A DNA stretch of 64,000 nucleotides from CBDBJR01 sp965206445 (lineage in GTDB: Bacteria; Pseudomonadota; Gammaproteobacteria; Arenicellales; Poriferihabitantaceae), in assembly GCA_965206445.1 (NCBI GenBank), contig CBDBJR010000001.1, forward strand, positions 186,001 through 250,000, given 5' to 3'. Under the pieces are notes generated by a model. The model was not told the DNA's origin. It searched no databases and worked only from the letters and a program-made list of their open reading frames with translations. Within the stretch, counting starts at the first letter, position 1; every line of letters starts with the position of its first letter. This document shows, one piece after another, positions 25,774-34,953 of this stretch. Made by a program: the position numbers and the translations under genes.

Positions 25774-28170
25774 ATGGCAGAAAACTACGATTCCAGCAGC
25801 ATCAAGGTGCTAAAAGGACTGGATGCGGTTAGAAAAAGACCGGGCATGTATATCGGTGATACCGACGACGGCACCGGTTTGCACCACATGGTGTTTGAGG
25901 TGGTGGACAATGCGGTTGACGAGGCACTGGCCGGCTATTGCAGCGTTATCGAGGTGCGCATCCATTCGGATGAGTCGGTGACGGTAACGGATAACGGCCG
26001 TGGCATTCCCACCGGCGCGATTGCAGAAGAGGGCGGTAAAAGTGCGGCCGAAATTATCATGACGGTGCTGCATGCCGGCGGCAAGTTCGATCAAAACGCG
26101 TATAAAGTTTCCGGCGGCCTGCACGGGGTCGGCATCTCGGCGGTAAACGCGCTGTCGGAATGGCTGAAGCTGGAGATTCGGCGGGATGGCAACATCTATC
26201 GCCAGGAGTATCGCATGGGCTATCCGGTGGCGCCGTTGAGTGTGGTCGGCGCAAGCAATGAGACCGGCACATCGGTTACGTTCCGGGCCAGCGACGAAAC
26301 CTTCAGCAACGTAAAATTTCACTATGCCGTGCTGTCGAAACGCCTGCGTGAGCTGTCTTTTCTCAATTCCGGCATCCGCATAGAAATCGTCGACGAGCGC
26401 GACGGCCACCGTGATGTGTTTGAATATCAAGGCGGCATCTCGGCGTTTGTAGAACACCTCAATAAAACAAAAAACGCGCTGCATCCGACCGTGTTCAATA
26501 TGTGCGGCGAGAAAGATCAGATTCAGGTCGAGCTGGCGATGCAATGGAACGACTCCGACCAGGAAAAAATATTCTGCTACACCAACAATGTCCCCCAGTC
26601 TGACGGCGGCGCCCATATGGCCGGGCTGCGCGCCGGGATGACGCGAACATTGAACGGCTATGTCAGCAACTCGGCGTCATTGAAAAAAGAAAAAATCACG
26701 TTGAGCGGCGACGACTGCCGCGAGGGGGTCACGGCGGTGTTGTCGATCAAACTCGCCGACCCCCGGTTTTCGTCGCAGACCAAGGACAAGCTGGTGTCGT
26801 CTGAAGCAAAAGGCGTGGTGGAAGCGCTGGTTGCCGAACACCTGGGCAATTTTTTGCTGGAACACCCGACCGAGGCGGCGATCATCGGCAACCGTATAAT
26901 CGATGCGGCACGGGCGCGCGAGGCGGCCAGAAAAGCGCGTGAATTGACCCGCCGGAAAAGTGCGCTCGACCTCGGCGGGCTGCCGGGCAAACTGGGCGAT
27001 TGCCAGGAAAAAGACCCGGCCTTGTCCGAGATCTACCTGGTTGAGGGCGACTCAGCCGGTGGCAGTGCAAAGCAGGCGCGGGACCGCCGCTTTCAAGCCA
27101 TACTGCCGCTCAAGGGAAAAATATTGAATGTAGAAAGAGCGCGTTTCAATAAGATGCTGACCTCTGAAGAAGTCACCATTCTGATTACCGCGTTGGGCAC
27201 CAGCATCGGCAAAGACGATTTCGATATCGACAAACTACGCTACCACCGCATCATCATTATGACCGACGCGGACGTCGACGGCTCGCACATCCGCACGCTG
27301 CTGTTGACATTTTTCTACCGTCAAATGCCCGAATTGCTGCATCGGGGGTACATTTATATCGCCCAGCCGCCGCTGTACAAGGTGACGCTGAAAAAGCGGC
27401 AAGTCTATATAAAAGACGACACCGAGATGACCGATTTTTTGATCGATATGATCATGCAAAAAGGGTCGATTCGGTTGCACGACGGCGCACAGTTAACCGG
27501 GGACGAATTGAAATCACGGATAGAGGCCGCCCATAGCGTGGCCGCGGTCATCACCCGGCTGTCGAACCGCTACCACCCGGCGGTGCTGAATGCGTTGATA
27601 AACTGCGCGCCGATCACAGTCGACGCGCTGTCGGCGTCGGTGGCAGAGGGCATTGCGAATGAACTGACCCGGATTCTCAACCACACCTCGACCGGGCTGG
27701 TGCAGTATACCGTCAAGCTGGAGCCGGCCGTCACTCGCTTGACGGTCACCCGCTACCAATACGGCCTGAGCGAGAATATCGTGCTCGACGACGGTTTTTT
27801 TCGCAGTGCGAATTACCGCACGATGACGGAATTTGCCAGCCGCAAGCAGCCGTTGGAGCAAGGTGAGATGACCGCTGTCTGGGATGGAACCGAAGCTGTT
27901 TTCAGCCGTTTTGTCGACGCCGCCGAGTGGCTTATGTCCAAAGCGCGCAAGGGCATCAACATCCAGCGATACAAAGGCCTCGGGGAGATGAACCCCGAGC
28001 AGCTATGGGAAACCACGATGGACCCGGGGGTGCGGCGCCTGCTTCAGGTTACGGTTGAGGATAGCATTGGCGCGGACCAGACTTTTTCCATGCTGATGGG
28101 CGATCAGGTCGCACCGCGGCGGGACTTCATCCAGGCAAACGCGTTCGCGGTCACCAATCTGGATATTTAG
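25774..28170 (+). CDS. gyrB: DNA gyrase subunit B
   Basis: 798 residues from ATG 25774 (MAENYDSSSIKVLKGLDAV), which has GCAAGG just upstream; an in-frame ATG at 25735 would add 13 residues. GHKL ATPase motifs: EVVDNAVDEALAGY, VTDNGRGIPTG, GGLHGVGISAVNALS. TOPRIM: EIYLVEGDSAGGSAKQARDR and IIIMTDADVDGSHIRTLLL. The C-terminus has the insertion-bearing type seen in Gram-negative GyrB and ends with RRDFIQANAFAV. It introduces negative supercoils with GyrA, which is elsewhere. Confidence 0.98.
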   Translation: MAENYDSSSIKVLKGLDAVRKRPGMYIGDTDDGTGLHHMVFEVVDNAVDEALAGYCSVIEVRIHSDESVTVTDNGRGIPTGAIAEEGGKSAAEIIMTVLHAGGKFDQNAYKVSGGLHGVGISAVNALSEWLKLEIRRDGNIYRQEYRMGYPVAPLSVVGASNETGTSVTFRASDETFSNVKFHYAVLSKRLRELSFLNSGIRIEIVDERDGHRDVFEYQGGISAFVEHLNKTKNALHPTVFNMCGEKDQIQVELAMQWNDSDQEKIFCYTNNVPQSDGGAHMAGLRAGMTRTLNGYVSNSASLKKEKITLSGDDCREGVTAVLSIKLADPRFSSQTKDKLVSSEAKGVVEALVAEHLGNFLLEHPTEAAIIGNRIIDAARAREAARKARELTRRKSALDLGGLPGKLGDCQEKDPALSEIYLVEGDSAGGSAKQARDRRFQAILPLKGKILNVERARFNKMLTSEEVTILITALGTSIGKDDFDIDKLRYHRIIIMTDADVDGSHIRTLLLTFFYRQMPELLHRGYIYIAQPPLYKVTLKKRQVYIKDDTEMTDFLIDMIMQKGSIRLHDGAQLTGDELKSRIEAAHSVAAVITRLSNRYHPAVLNALINCAPITVDALSASVAEGIANELTRILNHTSTGLVQYTVKLEPAVTRLTVTRYQYGLSENIVLDDGFFRSANYRTMTEFASRKQPLEQGEMTAVWDGTEAVFSRFVDAAEWLMSKARKGINIQRYKGLGEMNPEQLWETTMDPGVRRLLQVTVEDSIGADQTFSMLMGDQVAPRRDFIQANAFAVTNLDI

Positions 28171-28194
28171 GCGGATAGGCAAGCCGTATCCGCC
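28170..28194. terminator. Hairpin after gyrB, possible bidirectional terminator
   Basis: GGCGGATA (28170-28177) pairs with TATCCGCC (28187-28194), with an inner GGC/GCC extension, making a stem of about 11 bp. It lies in the 34 bases between the convergent gyrB and HD-protein stops. No long T run follows on either strand, so it may work only partly as a Rho-independent terminator. Confidence 0.6.
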
Positions 28195-28204
28195 CAACAG
28201 CGCA

Positions 28205-28777
28205 TCACGGCTGCGTTATCGGCGCAATCGGATGGGCAAAAACCCGCTCCACCAGCGGGCGAAAGAACGACAGCGGCTTGCTGGGATAAGCCGGGTCAAA
28301 ACAATTCTGATCATAGTTGGTGCAAAAATCAACGCAATCCTGATACCAGCGGTGATGCTTGAATCGATCGCGGGCATTGCGGTCACCGCCAGTGTGATGG
28401 GCGTAATACACCATCTGAAATACGCCGTGGTGTTTGACAATCCAGTAAATCCGCTCCGACACATACGGGCGCAGGATCGCCGCCGCCATTTCGCTATGCG
28501 AGTGCGACGCCAGCGCATCGCCGATGTCGTGCAGCAATGCCGCCACCACCATCTGCTCCTCTTCACCGGCTTCAAACGCGCGCGTGGCCGATTGCAGGGA
28601 ATGCTCCAGCCGGCTGACTCGATAGCCGGAAAAAGACGACTCGAGTTGTTCGAGCGCCGCCAGCAGCCGGTCGGCAAGCCCGCGGACATACACCTGCTCC
28701 TGCTCGGCTAAAAAGGCGTATTCCTCTGCCGTGCCGTCCTGCATGGCAATAAAGTCAACCGTTGTTCTTGGGTGCAT
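28205..28777 (-). CDS. HD-domain protein (PhnZ/TmpB-like candidate)
   Basis: 190 residues from ATG 28777 (MHPRTTVDFIAM), with GGAG 12 bases upstream; the frame continues upstream but without supporting signals. Metal-binding HD features are LEHSLQSATRAFEAG, MVVAALLHDIGDALASHSHSEMAA and IVKHHGVFQM, giving His, His-Asp and further His ligands. The C-terminal FDPAYPSKPLSFFRPLVERVF is a conserved tail of this family. Relatives such as PhnZ and TmpB are mixed-valence di-iron oxygenases acting on small phosphonates or trimethylammonium compounds, others are phosphohydrolases. The assignment to oxygenases is inference. Confidence 0.75.
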   Translation of the reverse strand: MHPRTTVDFIAMQDGTAEEYAFLAEQEQVYVRGLADRLLAALEQLESSFSGYRVSRLEHSLQSATRAFEAGEEEQMVVAALLHDIGDALASHSHSEMAAAILRPYVSERIYWIVKHHGVFQMVYYAHHTGGDRNARDRFKHHRWYQDCVDFCTNYDQNCFDPAYPSKPLSFFRPLVERVFAHPIAPITQP

Positions 28778-29076
28778 AGCAAATAAACTCCGCAGCCGTG
28801 AGCCGCATCGGGTGGTTGTTTGGCGCTGCGCCCGGCAGCGCATCAAAAGCGCATCACCCCCATTGTAAAGCGTTTTCGGTGGCGCTGCCAATAGTGCATT
28901 GCAGGCCTGTTATACCCATCCGTGACGGCATCTTCAGGCCGGCGAGAGCGGCGGATATTCGGGCGGCAATGGCTGCTTCAGCAGCGTGCATTGTGCTGCT
29001 GCTCGGGGCGCTGGTGGCGGCGGTCCTGGGCACGCGCACCCCGCCCGCAACGGCGCCGCGCGCCGCCTGACGCCGG

Positions 29077-31452
29077 CTACCGGTTTCTTTGTTCCGCCGG
29101 CACCGGTTGCAGGCGCTCCTGCGTACGGATACCGAACCAGCTTTTTATCCGGCTGGTCACACTCGAGCAGGCGGCCCGGCGTTTCGGCTGAAAGCCGGCG
29201 GCAAACGGCAGCTGCACGGTGCGCTCGCAACCGTTGTCGGCCAGCAAGCCGCTGTCGCGGTCGACCCGGGCAAAGACAATATCGTCACCCGGCGACGGGC
29301 TATTCGGGCGCAGCGGCAGCGGCGACATAATGGCATCCCACAAGCGCAACGCGCCGCCGGCGCCGGTTAACCCGGTCGGTTTGTTGTCGTCCCGCCCGAC
29401 CCACACGACCGTCAGCAGATCGCCGCTGTAGCCGACAAACCAACTGTCGCGGTAGTCGTCGGTGGTGCCGGTTTTACCCGCCAGCTGCAAGTCCGGCGGG
29501 TAGCGGCGCCCGATGCCGACCGCGGTGCCGTCGGCCACGACCCGGGTCAATGCGTGGTTGATCAAAAACGCCGTGGCCGGGTCGAGCACGCGGCGCTCAG
29601 TGGCCGGAAAGCGCGCGATGACGCGGTCGCTGCTGCTGTGGATGCTGCGAATCGAGCGCAGCGGGATGCGCACGCCGCGGTTGGCAATCGGCTGATACAG
29701 CTGCGCCATTTCCAGCGGCGTATGGCTGCCGGCGCCCAGCAGCATAGCGGGGAACGGCTCGATCGCGCGGTTGACCCCCAGCCGCTGCATCGATTCGATC
29801 ACCTGCTCAATGCCGACGTCAATACCGAGCCGCACCGTCGGGACATTGTACGACCGGGTCAGCGCCTCGATCGCCAGCGTACTGCCGCGGTATTGGTTAT
29901 CGTAGTTTTTCGGCGACCAGGGTTGGCCATTGTCGGTGGCGACGGTCAACGGCGTGTCCGCCAGCGGGGTGGCCAGCGAATACCGCCGCGGGCGCTGCAA
30001 CGCGGTCAGATAGACCACCGGCTTGATCAGCGAGCCGATCGGCCGGTGGGCGTCAATCGCCCGATTGAAACCGGCCGCCCCGGCGGTGCGGTCACTGACC
30101 AGCGCCAGAATCTCACCATTTTTGACCCCGATGACCAGCGCCGCGCCCTGCAGCGTGCCCGGCTTGAAGCCGCGCTGCCGGTCCAGTTGCGCCAGCGCCG
30201 TACTCAACCCGCGCTGTGCCGCCGCCTGAATCCCGAGATCCAGCGACGTGTGCAGCCGCAGCCCGCTGGAGCGCAGCACGTCTTCCGGGTAATAGCGCCG
30301 CAATTGCCGGTGCAGGTAGTCGATGTAGGCCGGATAGCGCGACGCGGTTTTATGCTCCAGGCGAATCACCCCCAGCGGCAGCGCGGCCAGTTCCTGTGCG
30401 CTGTTGCGGCTGATCGAGCCGACCCGGGCGAGCGTCATCAGCACCAGATTGCGGCGCTTGAGCGTCCGCTGCGGGTGACGGTGCGGGTTATAGTATGACG
30501 GTGCGGCGATCATGCCGACCAGCGTGGCGATTTCATGCAGCTTGAGCCGCCGCAGCGGGCGGCCAAAATAGAACTCACTGGCCAGCGCAAACCCGTGAAT
30601 AGCGCGATTGCCGGCCTGGCCGAGGAAGATTTCATTGACATACCGCGTCAGAATCTCCGACTTGCTGTAGCGCCGCTCCAGGATCAGCGCCATCAGCGCC
30701 TCCAGTATTTTTCTCGACAGCGTGCGCTCCGGGGTCAAAAACACATTTTTAACCAATTGCTGCGTCAATGTGCTGCCACCCTGCCCGCTTTGCCCCTGCC
30801 TCAGGTTATGCCAAAGCGCGCGCGCAATTGCGCCCGGGTCAACCCCAACGTGCGATGCGAAGCGGCGGTCCTCCATCGCCAGCAGCGTACTGACCAGTTG
30901 CTCGGGAATCTGGGGCAGCTGCAATACAACGCGATCCCGATACGGCCCCAGCTGCAAGTTGTCGATCACCTCCGGCTCCAGCAGCACCGGCGCCGGCGGC
31001 GGTTTGCCGGTGGCATGATTCGACAGCCGCAGCAACCGCTCGCGCCGGAATTGCAGCCGCAATGCGATCGCCGACCGCGCCACCCGATCGACCGACACAG
31101 CGCGTAGAAACACATCCATGACCTCGCCCCGACGGGCAAAACTGCCGGGCTGCCGGATGCGCTCGACCTGCCGGTAACCCAGCCGACTCAATTGTCGCTG
31201 CAGCGCGTCGGCGGCCAGGGCCATGCCCGGCGTCAGTTCGGTCGGTCGGGCATACACGCGCGCCGGTTGGGCCTGCGCGCTGTCGGCGAACTGGCGGCGA
31301 ATGTGCAGATCCAGCAGGACGACTGACACGATGCCGAGCACCAGCAACCCCAGCGCCAGGCGCAGCGCAATAAACCGGCCGAATTGCCACGCGCGCGACC
31401 GCCACGCCGCCGCGCGCCGCCGGGGCGTTTTTTTTCTTGTGCGCCGGGCCAA
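29077..31452 (-). CDS. mrcB: Penicillin-binding protein 1B (bifunctional)
   Basis: 791 residues. A basic cytoplasmic tail (RRTRKKTPRRR) and one membrane segment (LALGLLVLGIVSVVLLDLHI) precede a UB2H-like region, then glycosyltransferase family 51 (LAMEDRRFASHVGVDP with the catalytic Glu, GGSTLTQQLVKNVFL) and transpeptidase motifs SLIKPVVYL (SxxK), SYN and KTGTTDDYRDSWFVGY. It polymerises and crosslinks peptidoglycan at the inner membrane. The first codon is TTG at 31452, seven bases after the DUF2007 gene stop; no upstream ATG is available in frame. Confidence 0.95.
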   Translation of the reverse strand: MARRTRKKTPRRRAAAWRSRAWQFGRFIALRLALGLLVLGIVSVVLLDLHIRRQFADSAQAQPARVYARPTELTPGMALAADALQRQLSRLGYRQVERIRQPGSFARRGEVMDVFLRAVSVDRVARSAIALRLQFRRERLLRLSNHATGKPPPAPVLLEPEVIDNLQLGPYRDRVVLQLPQIPEQLVSTLLAMEDRRFASHVGVDPGAIARALWHNLRQGQSGQGGSTLTQQLVKNVFLTPERTLSRKILEALMALILERRYSKSEILTRYVNEIFLGQAGNRAIHGFALASEFYFGRPLRRLKLHEIATLVGMIAAPSYYNPHRHPQRTLKRRNLVLMTLARVGSISRNSAQELAALPLGVIRLEHKTASRYPAYIDYLHRQLRRYYPEDVLRSSGLRLHTSLDLGIQAAAQRGLSTALAQLDRQRGFKPGTLQGAALVIGVKNGEILALVSDRTAGAAGFNRAIDAHRPIGSLIKPVVYLTALQRPRRYSLATPLADTPLTVATDNGQPWSPKNYDNQYRGSTLAIEALTRSYNVPTVRLGIDVGIEQVIESMQRLGVNRAIEPFPAMLLGAGSHTPLEMAQLYQPIANRGVRIPLRSIRSIHSSSDRVIARFPATERRVLDPATAFLINHALTRVVADGTAVGIGRRYPPDLQLAGKTGTTDDYRDSWFVGYSGDLLTVVWVGRDDNKPTGLTGAGGALRLWDAIMSPLPLRPNSPSPGDDIVFARVDRDSGLLADNGCERTVQLPFAAGFQPKRRAACSSVTSRIKSWFGIRTQERLQPVPAEQRNR

Positions 31453-31458
31453 CGCGAA

Positions 31459-31779
31459 TTACGCCGAACGGTCGCGGTCGGACAAATTACCGTAGCATTG
31501 CCAGCAGATTTCAAAGGTGACCGGATTGTGCTCACGGCAGTACGGGCAGCGCAGCGGTGGCAGATCGATCTGCTGGGTTTCAAACCGCTCAATCACTCGG
31601 CGCGCGAGGTCGAAATCGGCCGTCCGCCGGATCCAGATTTCCGGGTAGGTGAGCGGCAATTCGCCCAGCCCGCCCTGCGCATGGTCATGGAACAGCCGGG
31701 CCGCAATGCCCTGCTGCTGCAGCAGGCCCAGCACCAGATTACCGTCTACCAAAGACTCGGCGGTATAGACTTTGAGCAT
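31459..31779 (-). CDS. DUF2007 domain protein with C-terminal zinc ribbon
   Basis: 106 residues. N-terminal MLKVYTAESLVDGNLVLGLLQQQGIAA and LPLTYPEIWIRR are the DUF2007 (putative signal-transducing, GlnB-like fold) pattern. The C-terminus adds CPYCREHNPVTFEICWQC, a CxxC...CxxC zinc ribbon. It lies seven bases upstream of the PBP1b gene on the same strand, so the two are probably cotranscribed. Function unknown. Confidence 0.85.
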   Translation of the reverse strand: MLKVYTAESLVDGNLVLGLLQQQGIAARLFHDHAQGGLGELPLTYPEIWIRRTADFDLARRVIERFETQQIDLPPLRCPYCREHNPVTFEICWQCYGNLSDRDRSA

Positions 31780-31891
31780 CGCGCAGCGAGCCTGACGAAA
31801 TCAACGAAAATGGCGGGCTGCTACCGTCGCCGCAGCGCCGACGGCACACCGACCGCGACAGCGCGGGTGCACGCGCGTTCGAGCAGACCGG

Positions 31892-32959
31892 TCAAGCAGA
31901 ATCGGCGTCTGTTGCGTGCGCCGGCGGCCATGCCAGTATGATAGCCTGCACCAGCGTCGCCAAAGGAATGGCAAAGAAAACGCCCAGAATGCCCCAGATG
32001 CCGCCAAAAAACAGCACCGCTGCAATGATTGCGACCGGGTGTATATTGACCACCTCGGAAAACAGGAGCGGCACCAGCAGGTTGCCGTCCAGCGCCTGAA
32101 CCACCAGATAGGCGATCACCAGCGTCGCAAAATCATTGCTCCACCCCCACTGAAACCAGGCGATGATGATCACCGGAATGGTCACCACCGCCGCCCCGAC
32201 ATAGGGTATCAGCACCGACAAGCCGACCAGCACCGCCAGCAGCATCGAGAACTGCAATTGCAGCCATGAAAAAACCACAAAACTGGCCACCCCGACAATC
32301 AGAATCTCCCAGAATTTACCGCGGATGTAGTTGCCGATCTGCGCGTCCACATCGGCCCAGACGCGCACCGCCAATTGATTTTCATTCGGCAGCAGACCCT
32401 TCAACCAGATGATGATGCGGGTTTTGTCTTTGAGGAAGAAAAACACCAGCAGCGGCACCAGAATAGTATAGATAATCACCGCAATCAACACCGTCGCACT
32501 CGACAGCGACGTGGCCACCAGCCGCTGCCCCAGCTCGCTCAGGCTGGTGCGCATATTGGCAATCAGCTCCTGCATCTGCTCGGGCGAGAACAGCTCGGGA
32601 TAGCGCTCCGGCAGCGCCATCAGCGCCGCCTGCCCACGGCTCATGATATTGGGTATTTGCTGCACCACCTCGGTAATCTGGTTGTACAGCACCGGTATCA
32701 GGCCGAATACCACGATCAGCAAAAACAGCATAAAGGACAGAAAGACCAGCCAGATCGCGGCCAGCCGCGGCAGCCGAAATGCGGTCACTTTTTTAACCAG
32801 ACTTTCCAGCAGATAGGCAATCACCAGGCTGACCAAAACCGGCGCCAGCATATTGCCGGCGTAGGTGACCACCAGCAGCGAGCCGATCAGGACGGTCGCC
32901 AGATACAGAATCTGCGGGTTGGCAATCTGTCGCTTGAACCAATGAGAGAGTTTGTTCAT
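31892..32959 (-). CDS. AI-2E family (PerM-like) membrane transporter
   Basis: 355 residues with about eight hydrophobic segments and the family layout: two or three N-terminal segments (LATVLIGSLLVVTYAGNMLAPVLVSLVIAYLLE), a long amphipathic central stretch, then FFLKDK, LPNENQLAVRVWADVDAQIGNYIRGK, VGLSVLIPYVGA and PLLFSEVVNIHPVAIIAAVLFFGGIWGILGVFFAIPLA (seen as SEVVNIHPVAII and GGIWGILGVFFAIPLA). AI-2E proteins export small molecules or act as Na+/H+ antiporters. The substrate cannot be assigned here. Confidence 0.93.
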   Translation of the reverse strand: MNKLSHWFKRQIANPQILYLATVLIGSLLVVTYAGNMLAPVLVSLVIAYLLESLVKKVTAFRLPRLAAIWLVFLSFMLFLLIVVFGLIPVLYNQITEVVQQIPNIMSRGQAALMALPERYPELFSPEQMQELIANMRTSLSELGQRLVATSLSSATVLIAVIIYTILVPLLVFFFLKDKTRIIIWLKGLLPNENQLAVRVWADVDAQIGNYIRGKFWEILIVGVASFVVFSWLQLQFSMLLAVLVGLSVLIPYVGAAVVTIPVIIIAWFQWGWSNDFATLVIAYLVVQALDGNLLVPLLFSEVVNIHPVAIIAAVLFFGGIWGILGVFFAIPLATLVQAIILAWPPAHATDADSA

Positions 32960-33023
32960 GCCGGGTGTATGGTCTGGTTTGGCCCTGGTTTCGGTTTGAG
33001 TCTGGTTCGGTCGCCGCCCGTCG

Positions 33024-33434
33024 CTATGCGGGCGTTTGAATCAACTCGACCTGATGCGATATCGCGGCGGTTTTTTCCAGCATCCGGGCGACCGAGCAGT
33101 AGTTTTCCAGCGACAATGCCACCGCCCGCTCGACTTTTTTCCGCTCCAGGCCGCTGCCGGTAATTATATAGCGCAGGTGGATGGTGCGAAAAACGGCCGG
33201 AATCGCGTCCACCCGCTCCGCAGTCACCTCGATCACGCAATCCTCCACCGCCTGCCGACTTTTGTGCAAAATCCGCAGCACGTCCACCACACTGCACCCG
33301 CCCAGCCCGGCCAGTATCGCCTCCATCGGCCGCGCGCCCGCGCCGTCGTTCGCCCCATCCAGCATCAGCGCATGCCCGCTGTCGGCGACGGCGCGAAACT
33401 GCAGGCCGTTAATCTGGTTCAGTGTGACTTTCAT
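33024..33434 (-). CDS. OsmC family peroxiredoxin-like protein
   Basis: 136 residues. Both catalytic Cys of the family are present: GLGGCSVVDVLRIL in the first half and LENYCSVARML in the second. OsmC/YhfA-type proteins reduce organic hydroperoxides in the cytoplasm. The Ser after the second Cys and the length are closest to the YhfA subgroup. Nearby genes give no further clue. Confidence 0.92.
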   Translation of the reverse strand: MKVTLNQINGLQFRAVADSGHALMLDGANDGAGARPMEAILAGLGGCSVVDVLRILHKSRQAVEDCVIEVTAERVDAIPAVFRTIHLRYIITGSGLERKKVERAVALSLENYCSVARMLEKTAAISHQVELIQTPA

Positions 33435-33552
33435 GTTCGGATTGTCCGTGCGTGTTAACGTCTGTCATGGCCTGCCGACCGAGGATAGAATTATAAGCCG
33501 AATCCGCGCCCCTGCGCCGCCAGCAGCGGCATAAAAACCCACCGGCCGCGGC

Positions 33553-34362
33553 CTACAAAGCAAACAGTTCACGCATTTTTTCGCCCGGCTGCTCGGCGCG
33601 CAGCAACGCCTCGCCGACCAAAAACACCTGCACCGCCTGCTGCTGCAAGCGCTGCACGTCCGCCGGTCGGTGGATGCCGCTTTCGGCCACCACAATGCGC
33701 TCGGTCGGCACCCATTCCAGCAGCTCCAGCGTCGTTTCGAGCCGCGTCTCGAAGCTGCGCAGGTTGCGATTGTTGATGCCAATCAACGGCTCGGGGCCAA
33801 TCAACGGCCCGGGCAGGCGCAGTGCCCGCTCCAGCTCCTGCCGGTCATGCACCTCAATCAGCGCATCCAGCCCCAGCTGCACCGCCAAATGGTACAGCGT
33901 GTGCAGCGTCGCGTCGTCCAGTGCGGCCACAATCAACAACACCGCATCGGCGCCGATGGCGCGGCTTTCATAGACCTGATACGGGTCGATGATAAAATCC
34001 TTGCGCAGCACCGGCAGCGCGCATGACTGTCGCGCCGCGGCCAGGTCTTGCGCGTGCCCCTGGAAAAAAGCCGCATCGGTCAACACCGACAGGCAGCTCG
34101 CGCCGCCGTCGGCATAGCTCACGGCGAGCTGCGTCGGGTCAAAATTCGCCCGGATGACGCCCTTGCTTGGCGACGCCTGTTTGATCTCGGCAATCACCGC
34201 CGGCCGTTGCGCCCGAAGATGCGCCCGTATCGCCGCGGCAAAGCCCCGGGTCGGGCCGGCGTGTGCAATCTGCTCTTGCAGCCGCGGCAGTGGGTCGGCG
34301 GCTTTGCCGGCGGCCACCTCGGCGCGCTTATGCGCCATGATTTTTTGCAGAATATCCGCCAT
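33553..34362 (-). CDS. trpC: Indole-3-glycerol phosphate synthase
   Basis: 269 residues from ATG 34362 (MADILQKIMAHKRAEVA), 16 bases after the trpG stop. Family motifs: VIAEIKQASPSKGVIR, ASCLSVLTDAAFFQG, VLRKDFIIDPYQVYESRAIGADAVLLI, LIEVHDRQELERAL, LIGINNRNLRSFETRL and VAESGIHRPADV. The enzyme closes the indole ring of tryptophan. It is monofunctional, without a trpF domain. trpD, usually between trpG and trpC, is missing here. Confidence 0.97.
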   Translation of the reverse strand: MADILQKIMAHKRAEVAAGKAADPLPRLQEQIAHAGPTRGFAAAIRAHLRAQRPAVIAEIKQASPSKGVIRANFDPTQLAVSYADGGASCLSVLTDAAFFQGHAQDLAAARQSCALPVLRKDFIIDPYQVYESRAIGADAVLLIVAALDDATLHTLYHLAVQLGLDALIEVHDRQELERALRLPGPLIGPEPLIGINNRNLRSFETRLETTLELLEWVPTERIVVAESGIHRPADVQRLQQQAVQVFLVGEALLRAEQPGEKMRELFAL

Positions 34363-34378
34363 CGCCGGCGTGCCGTCG

Positions 34379-34945
34379 TCAGGACGGCTGTAAAAACTGC
34401 TGCAACAGCGCGTGCCCATGCTGCGTCAAAATCGATTCCGGGTGAAACTGCACCCCCTGAATCGGCAGCTCGCGGTGGCGAATGCCCATGATTTCCTGAT
34501 CCGCAGTCCACGCGGTAATTTCCAGGCAACCGGGCAGCAGCTCGGCGCTCACCGCCAGCGAGTGGTAGCGGGTGGCCTGAAACGGCGACGGCAGGTGCGC
34601 GAACAACTCCCGCTGATTGTGCTCGATGAACGAGGTTTTGCCGTGCATGATATGTTTCGCCGGGACAATCTCGGCACCAAACGCCTGCGCGATGCTTTGA
34701 TGCCCGAGACACACCCCCAGAATCGGGATGTGGCCGGCGAAATGCCGGATCGCCGCCACCGAAATACCGGCGTCACCGGGGATGCCGGGGCCGGGCGAAA
34801 TCACCAGAAATGCCGGCGACAGGGCGTCCAGTTCGGCCACGCTCAGCGCATCATTGCGCACCACGTGAACCGCCTGGCCCAGCTCGCCAAAATACTGTAC
34901 CAGGTTGTACGTAAACGAATCGTAATTGTCGATCATCACCAGCAT
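34379..34945 (-). CDS. trpG: Anthranilate synthase component II (glutamine amidotransferase)
   Basis: 188 residues from ATG 34945 (MLVMIDNYDSFTYNLVQYF), with GAGG six bases upstream and a start just past the trpE stop. The class I amidotransferase triad is present: Cys in ILGVCLGHQSIAQAFG and His/Glu in GVQFHPESILT; LVISPGPGIPGDAG forms the oxyanion region. It supplies ammonia to TrpE and may also serve PabB. Confidence 0.96.
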   Translation of the reverse strand: MLVMIDNYDSFTYNLVQYFGELGQAVHVVRNDALSVAELDALSPAFLVISPGPGIPGDAGISVAAIRHFAGHIPILGVCLGHQSIAQAFGAEIVPAKHIMHGKTSFIEHNQRELFAHLPSPFQATRYHSLAVSAELLPGCLEITAWTADQEIMGIRHRELPIQGVQFHPESILTQHGHALLQQFLQPS

Positions 34946-34953
34946 GGGCAGCC

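Noticed and set aside
28798..29070. Plus-strand frame of 90 codons between the HD protein and PBP1b
   Set aside because: Has one hydrophobic stretch, but low-complexity GC-rich sequence and no ribosome site; I judge it non-coding.
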